From NCBI RefSeq assembly GCF_017052585.1, contig NZ_JAFFHZ010000001.1, positions 3,123,501-3,187,500 on the forward strand: DNA of 64,000 nucleotides, given 5' to 3'. This document shows positions 27,670 through 36,939 of the stretch, one piece after another. The notes below the pieces were generated by a model. The model searched no databases and was not told where the DNA came from. It saw only the letters and a list, made by a program, of their open reading frames with translations. The position numbers and the translations under genes are program-made. The stretch comes from Paenibacillus apiarius (lineage in GTDB: Bacteria; Bacillota; Bacilli; Paenibacillales; Paenibacillaceae). Within the stretch, counting starts at the first letter, position 1, and the number at the start of each line of letters is the position of its first letter.

Positions 27670-29265
27670 ATGGAAACGCACAAAAAGCTGTCGGTAAAAT
27701 CTGTTCTGGCCATCGCATTGTGTCTGATCATGCTGATGGTGACAGCGTGCTCGAAGCAAGAAGCGCAGGGCGGCAATGAGCAAGACGATACCGGAAATTA
27801 CAAGGACAAGCTGAAAATTTCCGTGGCAAGCACCATCCAGCTCAAAGACGGCCAACTGGACAACGAGTTCCATAAGCACTGGATGGATAAATTCAATTTG
27901 GAATGGGACTACAACTTTATCGAATGGGATTCCTGGGCCGAGAAGCTCCGGTTATGGATCAATTCCGGCGACCTGCCTGATGTCGCGAGCTGGAACTACA
28001 TTCACGGCGACGCGATGAACTATATCGATCAAGGACTGCTCTACAAATTCCCGGACGACTGGAAGGAGCGCTGGCCGAACGTGGCTGCCGCCTACAAGCT
28101 GACAGGTCTGGGTGACAAGCTGGAAGAGCTGTCAGGAGGCACCTACATTTTGCCGAGACCGGTGTATTACGAGAATAAGCCTGCCGATCCGCTCGTCAAC
28201 CAGATTGGCGTTATCGCGCTGCGCAAAGACTGGGCAAATGCAGTAGGCTTCGAATTGAAAGACGTGTATACGACAAGCGAGCTGATGACATTCGCCAATC
28301 TGGTCAAGGAGAAGGACCCAGGCAAAGTGGGAGCGAACCTGGTGCCGATCTCTTACAATGCGGCCGATGCGCTGACGAACATCATTATGCCGAACAGCGA
28401 GCATTCCAGAGTCGAGTCCGCTTTCTACAAAGGCGAGGATGGACAATACCACTGGGGACCTGCCGACGAAGAAACACTTGCCGGTCTGAAGCTGATGCAA
28501 AAAGCATACAAGGATGGTCTGCTCAATCCCGAGTTCTATACTTGGAAAAATAACGAAGGCAGTGACAATTTCAGAGTAAAAGGTGTGGCCGCGGTTACCA
28601 GCCTTGGCGGTCTAGCATCTTACAGACAAGACATGGACAAGGCAATGGAGAAAAATCTGGGTGCAGACAGTGACGAGCTCGTTCATACGGCAATCGTGCT
28701 TGGCGACGATGGCAAATACCGCAACCTTGAGCAGGTCAATTTCTGGTCGGCGCTCATCTTCTCGCCCAACATCAGCACGGAGAAATTTGAACGCATTATG
28801 GATTTATTGGATTATTCGACAAGCAAGGATGGACAGATGTTGTTGAATATGGGCTTTGAAGGCAAGGACTGGAAGTACGGTGACAACAAAGAACTCGTAA
28901 GCCTGCTGCCGGAAGGCACATCGCTGGATGACAAATACCCGAGCCGTTTCGAGGGGCTTTATCTGCTTGGTGACGACTTCAGTATGATCAACCCGGCGAT
29001 CAAAAAGGAATACCGTGACAGAGCGGTTCTCCACTATCAAAACAAAGCCAAGCTCGGCAAAGAAGGCGGCAAGCTTGCCGAATACGACTGGACGGTTCAA
29101 CTGTATGACTCCAAAGTGAAAAATCAGGCTACATTTGACTATGAGACGGAGTATACGAACCTGATTCTGCAAAGCGGGGATTTGGAAGCAAACTGGAAAA
29201 AATGGGTCGACAGCAAAAAGTCGCTTGTAGAACCGGTTCTGGAGGAACTAAACAATCAAAAGTAA
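27670..29265 (+). CDS. Extracellular solute-binding lipoprotein of the glucan locus
   Basis: A 531-aa family 1 binding protein with a signal peptide and lipobox MLMVTACSK near residue 25. Segments such as WINSGDLPDVASWNYI and NMGFEGKDWKYGDNKELV are typical of large Paenibacillus oligosaccharide-binding proteins. aaaaaggggcg lies before the ATG. It captures the substrate outside the cell for the two permeases just upstream. The ligand is inferred from the enzymes downstream. A GC-rich hairpin follows before the GH3 gene. Confidence 0.92.
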   Translation: METHKKLSVKSVLAIALCLIMLMVTACSKQEAQGGNEQDDTGNYKDKLKISVASTIQLKDGQLDNEFHKHWMDKFNLEWDYNFIEWDSWAEKLRLWINSGDLPDVASWNYIHGDAMNYIDQGLLYKFPDDWKERWPNVAAAYKLTGLGDKLEELSGGTYILPRPVYYENKPADPLVNQIGVIALRKDWANAVGFELKDVYTTSELMTFANLVKEKDPGKVGANLVPISYNAADALTNIIMPNSEHSRVESAFYKGEDGQYHWGPADEETLAGLKLMQKAYKDGLLNPEFYTWKNNEGSDNFRVKGVAAVTSLGGLASYRQDMDKAMEKNLGADSDELVHTAIVLGDDGKYRNLEQVNFWSALIFSPNISTEKFERIMDLLDYSTSKDGQMLLNMGFEGKDWKYGDNKELVSLLPEGTSLDDKYPSRFEGLYLLGDDFSMINPAIKKEYRDRAVLHYQNKAKLGKEGGKLAEYDWTVQLYDSKVKNQATFDYETEYTNLILQSGDLEANWKKWVDSKKSLVEPVLEELNNQK

Positions 29266-29578
29266 TTGAGTATTCAGCTGCAATGTAAGTTGGCCTGAGG
29301 CGCTCGCCAGCGGTCCGAGTCCATTGAACCCGGTGTGCAGGATATTCCGATGCAGCCGGGTTCTTCACTTTGGCGCTGTACTCTTCTGAATGAGGAATTT
29401 GCACAACTTCTGAAGCCAAGGCTTCTATCCGTTTTCCGCGCAACAAACGGGCGTGTTCACAGCCATCCGCACATCATAGCGGGTTTGTGCAAGTTCCTGA
29501 GAAAGGAGAAGGAAACTGGAGGTTATTACATCATAAAATCAATGATTCTCTTATAAATAAAGCAGTGGAGGAAATGAC
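29266..29578. other. Interval between the binding-protein and GH3 genes
   Basis: 313 bp without a gene. A hairpin with arms gaacccgg (29326-29333) and ccgggttc (29356-29363) lies in it; after it no convincing promoter is seen, so the GH3 and GH94 genes may be read through at lower level. Confidence 0.45.
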
Positions 29579-31750
29579 ATGGACAATCAGCAATTAACTG
29601 CCATGGTACAACGAATGACATTGGAAGAGAAAGTCGCTCAATTGCTGCAGCTTACCGCCCATTTTCATGAAGGTGCAGGGAGTGAAGGGCTAGTTACGGG
29701 TCCGATGGAAGAAATGGGGATTACCGGGCAAATGGTCACAGCCAGCGGATCCGTGCTCGGTCTGTCGGGAGCGCAAGCGATCATTGACGCACAAAAGGCA
29801 TATTTGAGCAAAAACCGCCTCGGTATCCCGCTGCTGTTCATGGCGGATGTGGTGCATGGGTTTAAGACCATTTTCCCGATTCCGCTTGCGATCGGCTGCT
29901 CATGGGACGTAGAGCTGGCGGAGAAGAGCGCGGAGGTTGCCGCCAGAGAATCTGCGGTATCAGGCATACACGTTACGTTTGCGCCGATGGTTGACCTGGT
30001 GCGCGATCCGCGTTGGGGAAGAGTGATGGAAACGACCGGGGAGGACCCTTATCTGAACAGCCTCTTCTCGCGGGCGTTCGTTCGCGGATATCAGGGAGGC
30101 AACCTGAAGGGGGATACAGAACGCCTTGCCGCATGCGTCAAGCATTTTGCCGCTTATGGTGCGCCTGAAGGAGGGCGTGATTACAATACGGTCGATATGT
30201 CTGAAAGAAATTTGCGCGAATATTATTTGCCGGCCTATAAGGCGGCGCTGGACGAGGGCTGTGCAATGGTGATGACTTCATTTAATACCGTTGACGGCAT
30301 TCCGGCCACAGGCAACGAGAAGCTTATGCGCGGCATACTGCGCGATGAGTGGAACTTTGATGGCGTCCTCATCTCCGACTGGGCGTCAATCCGGGAAATG
30401 ATCGCGCACGGCGCGGCTGAGGATGATTGCGAAGCCGCTTACCGGGCCATCCGTGCGGGGGTGGACATGGAGATGATGACCCCATGTTATGTGCAGCACC
30501 TGCCGCAGCTCGTCCACAGCGGCCGTGTTGATGAAGCGCTCATTGACGAAGCCGTTCTGCGGATTCTGCGTCTCAAAGACAAGCTTGGTCTTTTTGACAA
30601 TCCGCTGCGCGGGGCGGACCCTGAACGTGAACGTGAAGTGCTCTTCTGCGAGGAGCATCGCAAAGTTTCCTACGAGCTGGCGGCTAAATCCTGCGTTCTG
30701 CTCAAAAACAACGGCATTCTTCCGCTGCAACAGGAGTCCAAGGTGGCGTTGATCGGTCCGTTTGCGCAAAGCGAAGACATTCTTGGCTGGTGGTCTTGTG
30801 TCGGCGTTAAGGAAGATGCCGTTAAGCTGGGCACTGCGCTAGAAGAGCGCCTGCAAAGCGGACAGCTGCGCACCGCTCCCGGATGCGGCATTGACAGCAT
30901 GACACAGGAGCAATTGGAGGCTGCGCTGGAAACGGCCCAGAGTGCGGACATCATTGTGCTTGCTCTTGGGGAAGAGTCCGGCATGAGCGGTGAAGGCGGT
31001 TCCCGGACGGATATTCGTCTGCCGGAGGCACAGCTTGAATTGGTCAAGCAGGTGAAGAACATGGGGAAACCGATGGCCGCCGTCATTTTCAACGGCCGTC
31101 CGCTCGATTTACACGGCATATACGATGAGGCGGATGCGGTGCTGGAAGCTTGGTTCCCGGGCAGCGAGGGCGGAGCGGCTGTGGCAGATATATTGCTCGG
31201 CAGCGTGAATCCGTCCGCGCGGCTTGCCATGTCGTTCCCGCAATCGGTAGGGCAGGTGCCTGTCTATTACAACCATCTCAATACAGGCCGTCCTCTAGAT
31301 CCTCACAAAACGGGAGAACGCTATGTATCGAAGTATATAGACAGCCCGAATGAGCCGCTGCTTCCGTTCGGATTCGGTCTTTCATATACGACGTTCCAAT
31401 ACAGCGAGCTGGCACTCTCAAGCAGCGAGATGACGCCGGAACAGCCGCTTGTCATCAGCGTCAAAGTCACGAACACGGGCGCAAGAGCCGGGGTGGAGAC
31501 GGTACAGCTTTATCTCCGCGATGTGGCAGGCGATGTCGTTCGTCCGCTTCGTGAACTCAAAGGATATGTGAAGCTTGAGCTTGCACCGGGGGAAACCGGT
31601 ATCGCCTCCTTTATTCTGACGGAGGAGCAACTTCGATATCATCATTCCGATATCAGCTTTACAAGCGATCCGGGAACTTTCCAAGTGTATGTCGGGCCGA
31701 ACAGCCGGGACACGCTGGAGCATTCGTTTAAGTTGGTCCGATCAAATTAA
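29579..31750 (+). CDS. Glycoside hydrolase family 3 beta-glucosidase
   Basis: A 723-aa intracellular GH3 enzyme with no signal peptide. The N-terminal TIM barrel carries KHFAAYG and the nucleophile Asp267 in VLISDWASI; the alpha/beta sandwich domain carries the probable acid/base Glu472 in GMSGEGGSR, and a fibronectin-III-like domain fills the C-terminus (VKVTNTGARAGVETVQLYLRD). The retaining mechanism releases terminal beta-glucose. In Listeria innocua a GH3 enzyme next to a 1,2-beta-oligoglucan phosphorylase acts on sophorose; the same pairing here suggests the same duty: splitting the disaccharide that the phosphorylase leaves. Beta-xylosidase activity cannot be excluded. tggaggaa precedes the ATG. 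Confidence 0.92.
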   Translation: MDNQQLTAMVQRMTLEEKVAQLLQLTAHFHEGAGSEGLVTGPMEEMGITGQMVTASGSVLGLSGAQAIIDAQKAYLSKNRLGIPLLFMADVVHGFKTIFPIPLAIGCSWDVELAEKSAEVAARESAVSGIHVTFAPMVDLVRDPRWGRVMETTGEDPYLNSLFSRAFVRGYQGGNLKGDTERLAACVKHFAAYGAPEGGRDYNTVDMSERNLREYYLPAYKAALDEGCAMVMTSFNTVDGIPATGNEKLMRGILRDEWNFDGVLISDWASIREMIAHGAAEDDCEAAYRAIRAGVDMEMMTPCYVQHLPQLVHSGRVDEALIDEAVLRILRLKDKLGLFDNPLRGADPEREREVLFCEEHRKVSYELAAKSCVLLKNNGILPLQQESKVALIGPFAQSEDILGWWSCVGVKEDAVKLGTALEERLQSGQLRTAPGCGIDSMTQEQLEAALETAQSADIIVLALGEESGMSGEGGSRTDIRLPEAQLELVKQVKNMGKPMAAVIFNGRPLDLHGIYDEADAVLEAWFPGSEGGAAVADILLGSVNPSARLAMSFPQSVGQVPVYYNHLNTGRPLDPHKTGERYVSKYIDSPNEPLLPFGFGLSYTTFQYSELALSSSEMTPEQPLVISVKVTNTGARAGVETVQLYLRDVAGDVVRPLRELKGYVKLELAPGETGIASFILTEEQLRYHHSDISFTSDPGTFQVYVGPNSRDTLEHSFKLVRSN

Positions 31751-31804
31751 CAGGCGTACTTCAATAGACATTTATGGTGCGGGCTAGGAGGAAGGAGCAT
31801 ACAC

Positions 31805-34800
31805 ATGACAACAATTACGAAATCAAAGCTTCACGTTCAAGCTGGCGATCTGTGCTTTACCTTTTGGGAGAGCGGAGACTTGTATCAGGCCGCAAGCGGC
31901 CACACGATGATTAATCAACTGATGACAAGCCCCATTGACGGGTCTATGAATAATCTTTATTTGCGTATTCACGGAGAATCCGGCATCCGGTTTTTCCCGC
32001 TGCTGGGCATTCATTCGGGCAGCATGGTTAGCTCAGGCGGTGGACGTCTCATATGGGAAGGCGCTGCCGAAGGCGTCGAATACCGGGTGACCTTTGCGCC
32101 TGCGAAGGAGGGCGTCTGGTTCTGGGACGTGGTGACGCGCGGGGATGGCGTTAAGATCGACGTTATCTATGGCCAGGATATCGGCATCGCTGATACGGGA
32201 TCCGTGCGCAGCAATGAAGCTTACCTGTCACAATATATTGATCATACGGTATTCGAGGACGATGTGAACGGCTATGTCGTCTGCTCGCGCCAAAACCAGC
32301 CGCAGGCAGGAGCATTCCCTTACATACAGCAAGGATCGCTGACCCGTGCTGTTGGCTATTCAACCGACGGATTCCAGTTTTTCGGTTTATCCTACAAAGA
32401 AACAAATATGCCGGCATGTCTGGGTGAGGCCCGGCTCGCAAATGAAGTATACCAGTACGAGTTCGCTTACACCGCGCTACAATCGGAGCTTGTCTCTTTA
32501 AGCGGCGAAGCCCGCTTTGTGTTTTATGGCCTCTTCCAAGGCGATCATGCGGCGGCGGTTACGGAGCTGGAATACACGGACAAGATTAAAATAGCCTGGG
32601 AGGCTTATGAGGCGCAGGACAAAGAAGAAACGCTGCAAAAGCTGTCACCGGTCTGCTTCAAAAAATCGATCGGACACCCGCTTCGCGCCCTTTCCATGAC
32701 GGAAGAAGAAGTGAGTTTGCGGTTTCCGGGCCCCGTTAGATATCAGGAAGAGCGTGACAACGGCAGGCTGTTGGCCTTCTTCACGGATACCTACGAGCAT
32801 GTCGTGCTTAAAGAAAAGGAAATGCTCGTGGAGCGTCCGCACGGACACATCCTAATGAGCGGAAACAATGTGAAGCTGGGGGCACAAGTCATGACGACCA
32901 CCTCCTATATGTACGGCCTTTTTAATTCTCATGTGGTGGTCGGCAACACGAACTTCAATAAAATGATGAGCAATGCCCGCAGCTCGCTTAACGTGCCGAA
33001 GACAGCCGGACAGCGTATTTACGTGGAACAGGGCGGCAAGTTTCAACTGCTCGCCATGCCTTCGCTATTTGAAATCGGATTTAACTATGCGCGCTGGTAT
33101 TACAAAACGGAAGAAGATATACTGATCATCACGAACTTCACCACTGTGGATACGCCTGAAGTGCGCCTGAACGTGCGTTCGGAGAGCGGTCGATCCTACA
33201 GGTATCTGGTGACGAATCAAGTCACGATGAATGTAAATGAGTATGAACTTCCGGTACACATGACGAATGACAATGGCAAGCTGACCTTTTACGGGGAGCG
33301 GGAGTCGCTTCGTGCAGGGGCTTATCCGAATCTCCAGTACCGTATGTGGGTGGATGGAGCCCGTGTTACAGTAGGCGATGAAACGGCGCTGGCCGATGGA
33401 ATCAATGCCGGCGACGCTTCACTCGTGACTTTGCAGCTTGGCGAAAGCCCGGAATGGACGCTGACGATACAAGGATTGCTTGAAGGAGAGGACCTTCCGG
33501 CGGCAGCGCGTAACATGGAAGAAGAGATCGTAAATTACCGGGAATTCTATAAAAATATAATGAATGGCTTCCGTCTTTCACGCGCCGGCGGAGAGGAGAC
33601 GGAGGACCTCTTCAAGGTGAACGCTCTGGCTTGGTGGTATACGCATAACATGCTTGTCCACTACTCTGTTCCTCACGGGCTTGAGCAGTATGGCGGTGCG
33701 GCCTGGGGAACCAGGGATGTCTGCCAAGGGCCGGTCGAATATTTCTTGGCGACACAAAAATTCGAACAGGTGCGGGATATTGTGAAGATGGTCTACTCCC
33801 ATCAGTATGAAGACGATGGAAATTGGCCGCAATGGTTCATGTTCGACCGGTACCATGCAATCCAGCAGGAAGAAAGCCACGGCGATATTATTGTATGGCC
33901 GCTTAAAGTTCTGGGCGATTATTTGACTGCTACCCGAGATTACAGTATTTTGGAGGAAAAGGTTCCATATACCATTAAGCATAGTTTCCATTTCAGCGAG
34001 CGAAAGGCAGCGATTCTCGAACACGCGAAAAAGGAAATCAAATATATCCGGGATCATTTCCTGCATGATACGCATCTGTCTTCCTATGGGGACGGGGATT
34101 GGGACGATACGCTTCAACCGGCGAATCCGCAGTTGAAGAAGTATATGGTCAGCAGTTGGACCGTTGCGCTGACGTATCAGACCTTGAATCAGCTCTCGAA
34201 TGCGCTGCTCCCGGCGGACCAGGCTCTCGCGGCAGAGCTGCGGGAAATGGCATCAGGCATTAGGCGGGACTACAAACGGTATATGCTGCAAACAGAAGTC
34301 ATTCCCGGCTTTATCTATATGGAGAATCCGGCTCAGGCGAAGCTGATGCTGCATCCGACAGATACGGAAACCGGCATCCAATACCGGCTGCTTCCGATGA
34401 CACGCAGTATGATTGCAGAGCTGTTGGATCCAGAGCAGGCACAATCCCACTATCGTCTTATTAAGGATACATTGTTCTTTCCGGACGGTGTGCGGCTGAT
34501 GAATCGTCCGGCTCAATACGCCGGCGGGGTCAGCACTCATTTCAAGCGGGCTGAACAGGCGTCCAACTTCGGACGTGAGGTTGGGCTTCAATATGTGCAT
34601 GCGCATATCCGCTACGTGGAAGCCATGGCGAAGCTGGGCAATGCGGACGATGTGTGGAACGGGCTGGAGATCATTAACCCTGTCGGCATTAGCGATGTGG
34701 TTCCGAATGCGGAACTTCGTCAGAGCAATGCCTACTTCAGCAGCTCCGATGGCAAATTCAATACCCGCTATGAGGCTCAGGCACGGATCGATGCGCTGCG

Positions 34801-35161
34801 CAGCGGAGAGGTCGAGGTGAAAGGGGGCTGGAGAATTTATTCCAGCGGACCGGGAATATATATGAACCAGCTCATATCTAACGCACTTGGAATACGGCAG
34901 GATAAAGAGGATCTTGTATTAGATCCCGTGCTCCCGGCCACATTGAATGGCATACACTTCGACTTCCAATTTGCAGGGGGGAAGGTTACTTTTGTCTACC
35001 ACATTACGGGCGGAGCTGTCAGCCGTGTCGTGATGAACGGGAAACAAATGAGTATAGAAAGCCTTGCTAACCCATACCGTCAGGGTGGTGTGCGTATTTC
35101 CAGGGACGCTTTTGAACACGAGATGAAGCAGGATGTAAACGTTGTTGAGATTTTTATGTGA
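31805..35161 (+). CDS. GH94 phosphorylase, probably 1,2-beta-oligoglucan phosphorylase
   Basis: A 1118-aa enzyme with an N-terminal beta-sandwich half and a C-terminal (alpha/alpha)6 barrel. The GH94 core is shown by GLEQYGGAAWGTRDVCQGPV, where Asp638 is the expected general acid, followed by YEDDGNWPQWFMFDRYHAIQ, HGDIIVWPLKVLGDYL and SYGDGDWDDTLQPANP. Cellobiose phosphorylases are about 800 aa and cyclic-glucan synthases about 2800 aa; this length and motif set fit the 1,2-beta-oligoglucan phosphorylases, which convert (Glc-beta-1,2)n plus phosphate to glucose 1-phosphate and a shorter chain. No signal peptide: it acts in the cytoplasm on imported chains. It starts 54 bp after the GH3 gene with aggaagg before the ATG, and a terminator follows. 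Family certain, linkage specificity inferred. Confidence 0.85.
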   Translation: MTTITKSKLHVQAGDLCFTFWESGDLYQAASGHTMINQLMTSPIDGSMNNLYLRIHGESGIRFFPLLGIHSGSMVSSGGGRLIWEGAAEGVEYRVTFAPAKEGVWFWDVVTRGDGVKIDVIYGQDIGIADTGSVRSNEAYLSQYIDHTVFEDDVNGYVVCSRQNQPQAGAFPYIQQGSLTRAVGYSTDGFQFFGLSYKETNMPACLGEARLANEVYQYEFAYTALQSELVSLSGEARFVFYGLFQGDHAAAVTELEYTDKIKIAWEAYEAQDKEETLQKLSPVCFKKSIGHPLRALSMTEEEVSLRFPGPVRYQEERDNGRLLAFFTDTYEHVVLKEKEMLVERPHGHILMSGNNVKLGAQVMTTTSYMYGLFNSHVVVGNTNFNKMMSNARSSLNVPKTAGQRIYVEQGGKFQLLAMPSLFEIGFNYARWYYKTEEDILIITNFTTVDTPEVRLNVRSESGRSYRYLVTNQVTMNVNEYELPVHMTNDNGKLTFYGERESLRAGAYPNLQYRMWVDGARVTVGDETALADGINAGDASLVTLQLGESPEWTLTIQGLLEGEDLPAAARNMEEEIVNYREFYKNIMNGFRLSRAGGEETEDLFKVNALAWWYTHNMLVHYSVPHGLEQYGGAAWGTRDVCQGPVEYFLATQKFEQVRDIVKMVYSHQYEDDGNWPQWFMFDRYHAIQQEESHGDIIVWPLKVLGDYLTATRDYSILEEKVPYTIKHSFHFSERKAAILEHAKKEIKYIRDHFLHDTHLSSYGDGDWDDTLQPANPQLKKYMVSSWTVALTYQTLNQLSNALLPADQALAAELREMASGIRRDYKRYMLQTEVIPGFIYMENPAQAKLMLHPTDTETGIQYRLLPMTRSMIAELLDPEQAQSHYRLIKDTLFFPDGVRLMNRPAQYAGGVSTHFKRAEQASNFGREVGLQYVHAHIRYVEAMAKLGNADDVWNGLEIINPVGISDVVPNAELRQSNAYFSSSDGKFNTRYEAQARIDALRSGEVEVKGGWRIYSSGPGIYMNQLISNALGIRQDKEDLVLDPVLPATLNGIHFDFQFAGGKVTFVYHITGGAVSRVVMNGKQMSIESLANPYRQGGVRISRDAFEHEMKQDVNVVEIFM

Positions 35162-35168
35162 GTGTAAG

Positions 35169-35195
35169 GGCGATCTTTTACGGATCGCCATTTTG
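35169..35195 (+). terminator. Rho-independent terminator of the GH94 operon
   Basis: ggcgatc (35169-35175) pairs with gatcgcc (35183-35189) and is followed by attttgt. The LacI gene downstream may have its own weak promoter. Confidence 0.65.
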
Positions 35196-35266
35196 TATAG
35201 GGTTCTACAATACCCTGACCTTAAAGTATTGAAGGATTGGGGTAACAAACGGAGGAGCGAGGAATA

Positions 35267-36256
35267 GTGGTTAGTATTAAGGATATCGCTAAAAAAGCCG
35301 GGGTTTCGATTTCAACGGTATCTTATGCCCTCAACGGCAGCAGCAAAGTGACTGATGAGACAAGCTCTAAAATTTTGGCTATTGCCAGAGAACTGAACTA
35401 TGTACCCAATGCGGCTGCAAGGACATTAAAGAAGAGGGAGTCCAAGATATTAGGCGTATTCTTAACGGACTTTAAGGGGGATGTATACGGGGAGCTTCTG
35501 GGGGGAATGAAGGAAGTTTGCAATGCGCAGGGTTATGATTTGATCGTATGCAGCGGCAAGCAATCCCACCGGATGCTTCCAGAGCGGATGATTGACGGAG
35601 CCGTTATACTGGACCAGACGTTTACAAGCGAGGAACTGCTTACATATGCGGACCGCAACCATAAAATCGTGGTGCTGGACCGGGAGCTGGATCATCCGAA
35701 TATCAATCAGGTGCTGCTCGACAACAAGGCAGGAGCGACTTTGGCAACTGAATATTTGGTTGAGCAGGGGCATAAGAAGATTTATGTCGTGACTGGCCCT
35801 GCAGGATCATTCGACTCCATTCAACGGATGAAGGCCGTTAAGCTTGTTGCGGATCGGGCTGATGATGTGGAATGGATTGAAATCGCAGGAGATTTCAAGA
35901 AGAGCGGCGGGGAGCATGCTGCCGAGCAAATCGTGCGAGAGTATAAGGGACCGGTTGCCGTATTTTGCTTGAATGATGAAATGGCTATTGGATTGTGCAA
36001 CCGTATTGCCGAGACCGACTTGCGGATTGGAGATCACATTCATGTCATCGGTTTTGATAACATAGAGCTTACCCGTTATATGCAGCCGCGGCTGGCTACA
36101 ATTGATTATTCCAAACATAAATGGGGAGCGCTTGCTTCCGAACAGCTGATAAAAATTATAGCCGGCGAAAAGGTGGAGCATGAACGAATTTATGTCACGC
36201 TAGTGGAAGGCGAATCCGTCGGCAAGGGTGTTAAACCAATAATCACCCGCGGCTAA
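35267..36256 (+). CDS. LacI-family regulator of the glucan locus
   Basis: A 329-aa regulator. The HTH is at residues 3-22 ([20 protein letters not shown]) and the sensor domain runs from residue 60 (ILGVFLTDFKGDVYGELL; KKIYVVTGPAGSFDS; IHVIGFDNIELTRYM). The start is GTG 35267, since ggaggagcgagg is well spaced. It lies directly after GH94 and in the same direction, the position of the regulator in many Gram-positive glucan loci. The palindrome at 24711-24724 is a candidate binding site. Ligand presumably a 1,2-beta-glucooligosaccharide or glucose 1-phosphate (inference). Confidence 0.92.
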   Translation: MVSIKDIAKKAGVSISTVSYALNGSSKVTDETSSKILAIARELNYVPNAAARTLKKRESKILGVFLTDFKGDVYGELLGGMKEVCNAQGYDLIVCSGKQSHRMLPERMIDGAVILDQTFTSEELLTYADRNHKIVVLDRELDHPNINQVLLDNKAGATLATEYLVEQGHKKIYVVTGPAGSFDSIQRMKAVKLVADRADDVEWIEIAGDFKKSGGEHAAEQIVREYKGPVAVFCLNDEMAIGLCNRIAETDLRIGDHIHVIGFDNIELTRYMQPRLATIDYSKHKWGALASEQLIKIIAGEKVEHERIYVTLVEGESVGKGVKPIITRG

Positions 36257-36272
36257 GAAGTCTGCATTTTAA

Positions 36273-36649
36273 ATGCAAAAATACATCTGGTTTGCCTTAT
36301 CGTTCACTTTTCGCGGCTCTGGAGTGCAAAAGTGCATCTCATTTTGGCTTAATCTCAAAAAAGCGGCCAAAACGATGATTTTAACTGCACTTTTGCGCTT
36401 CAAGCGTCCCCAAAAGCGGATTCCCGCAAATGAAAGTGCACTTTTGAACTTGCTGAGAAACCCCGTCTGAAACAAATAAGGGTGGAGGGTGTCCGCTGGA
36501 GAGACCTGGCGATCGCCTTTGAATCCGAGTCATCCCCGCACCGTCTCATCCCTAATGACTTGGATTCAACAGCGACGGAAGCGGATACCCCCACCATACT
36601 TGTTTCTTTTTACATTCTGGGTTTCTCAACAAGTGCACTTTTGCAGTTC
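36273..36649. repeat. R1 repeat cluster, copy B
   Basis: Units at 36273-36287, 36323-36340 (agtgcaaaagtgcatctc), 36383-36401 (aactgcacttttgcgcttc, inverted relative to the previous), 36434-36450 (aagtgcacttttgaact) and 36631-36649 (aagtgcacttttgcagttc). The last two appear to be halves of a single unit duplicated by the MITE-like insertion. Frames on both strands here are by-products of the repeats. Confidence 0.6.
36447..36630. mobile_element. MITE-like element, about 185 bp, with ends resembling the IS1182-type element
   Basis: A long interrupted inverted repeat: gagaaaccc (36455-36463) with gggtttctc (36619-36627); gaaacaa (36469-36475) with ttgtttc (36600-36606); ggtggagggtgtccgct (36481-36497) with 36580-36595; ttgaatccgagtcat (36519-36533) with atgacttggattcaa (36555-36569). 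The direct repeat aagtgcacttttg flanks it (36434-36446 and 36631-36643). The terminal sequence cttg-N2-gagaaaccc also ends the IS1182-type element at 51042-51054. It has no coding capacity. It could be a non-autonomous transposon or a structured RNA gene; the flanking duplication favours the first. Confidence 0.6.
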
Positions 36650-36878
36650 GTGCGCGTAGACCTTGTTTCCGGAGGTATAGATTTGGTTTTCAGAAAAAAC
36701 AATAAATGAGAACTGTCTTATTTGAGGGAATTTGCTAAAATGTATTGATTCTGGCAAGGCTATGGTCAACCCCGCTTGGTGGCCATTTGGAAGGCTTAAT
36801 TGATGTACTTATGCTCATTCCGCTATTTTTTGAAAAAATTAACTTCATTGGCTGGAGCGGTTGCGGTTAGATTGCAGA

Positions 36879-36908
36879 TTGACTCCGCTTTTGTCATTTC
36901 GTTATAAT
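36879..36908 (+). promoter_or_regulatory. guaA promoter
   Basis: TTGACT (36879-36884), 18-bp spacer, TATAAT (36903-36908), 31 bp before the guaA ATG, with tagggagg as ribosome-binding site. No purine riboswitch is present in this leader, which is too short. Confidence 0.7.
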
Positions 36909-36939
36909 TAGGAACAATATGTGTTAGGGAGGCACGGCA

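Noticed and set aside
36269..36475. Overlapping 65-68 codon frames on both strands
   Set aside because: They are composed of R1 repeat units and part of the MITE-like element; no ribosome-binding sites.
36720..36939. Purine riboswitch before guaA
   Set aside because: No aptamer core is present, and the promoter lies only about 30 bp before the start codon, leaving no room for one.
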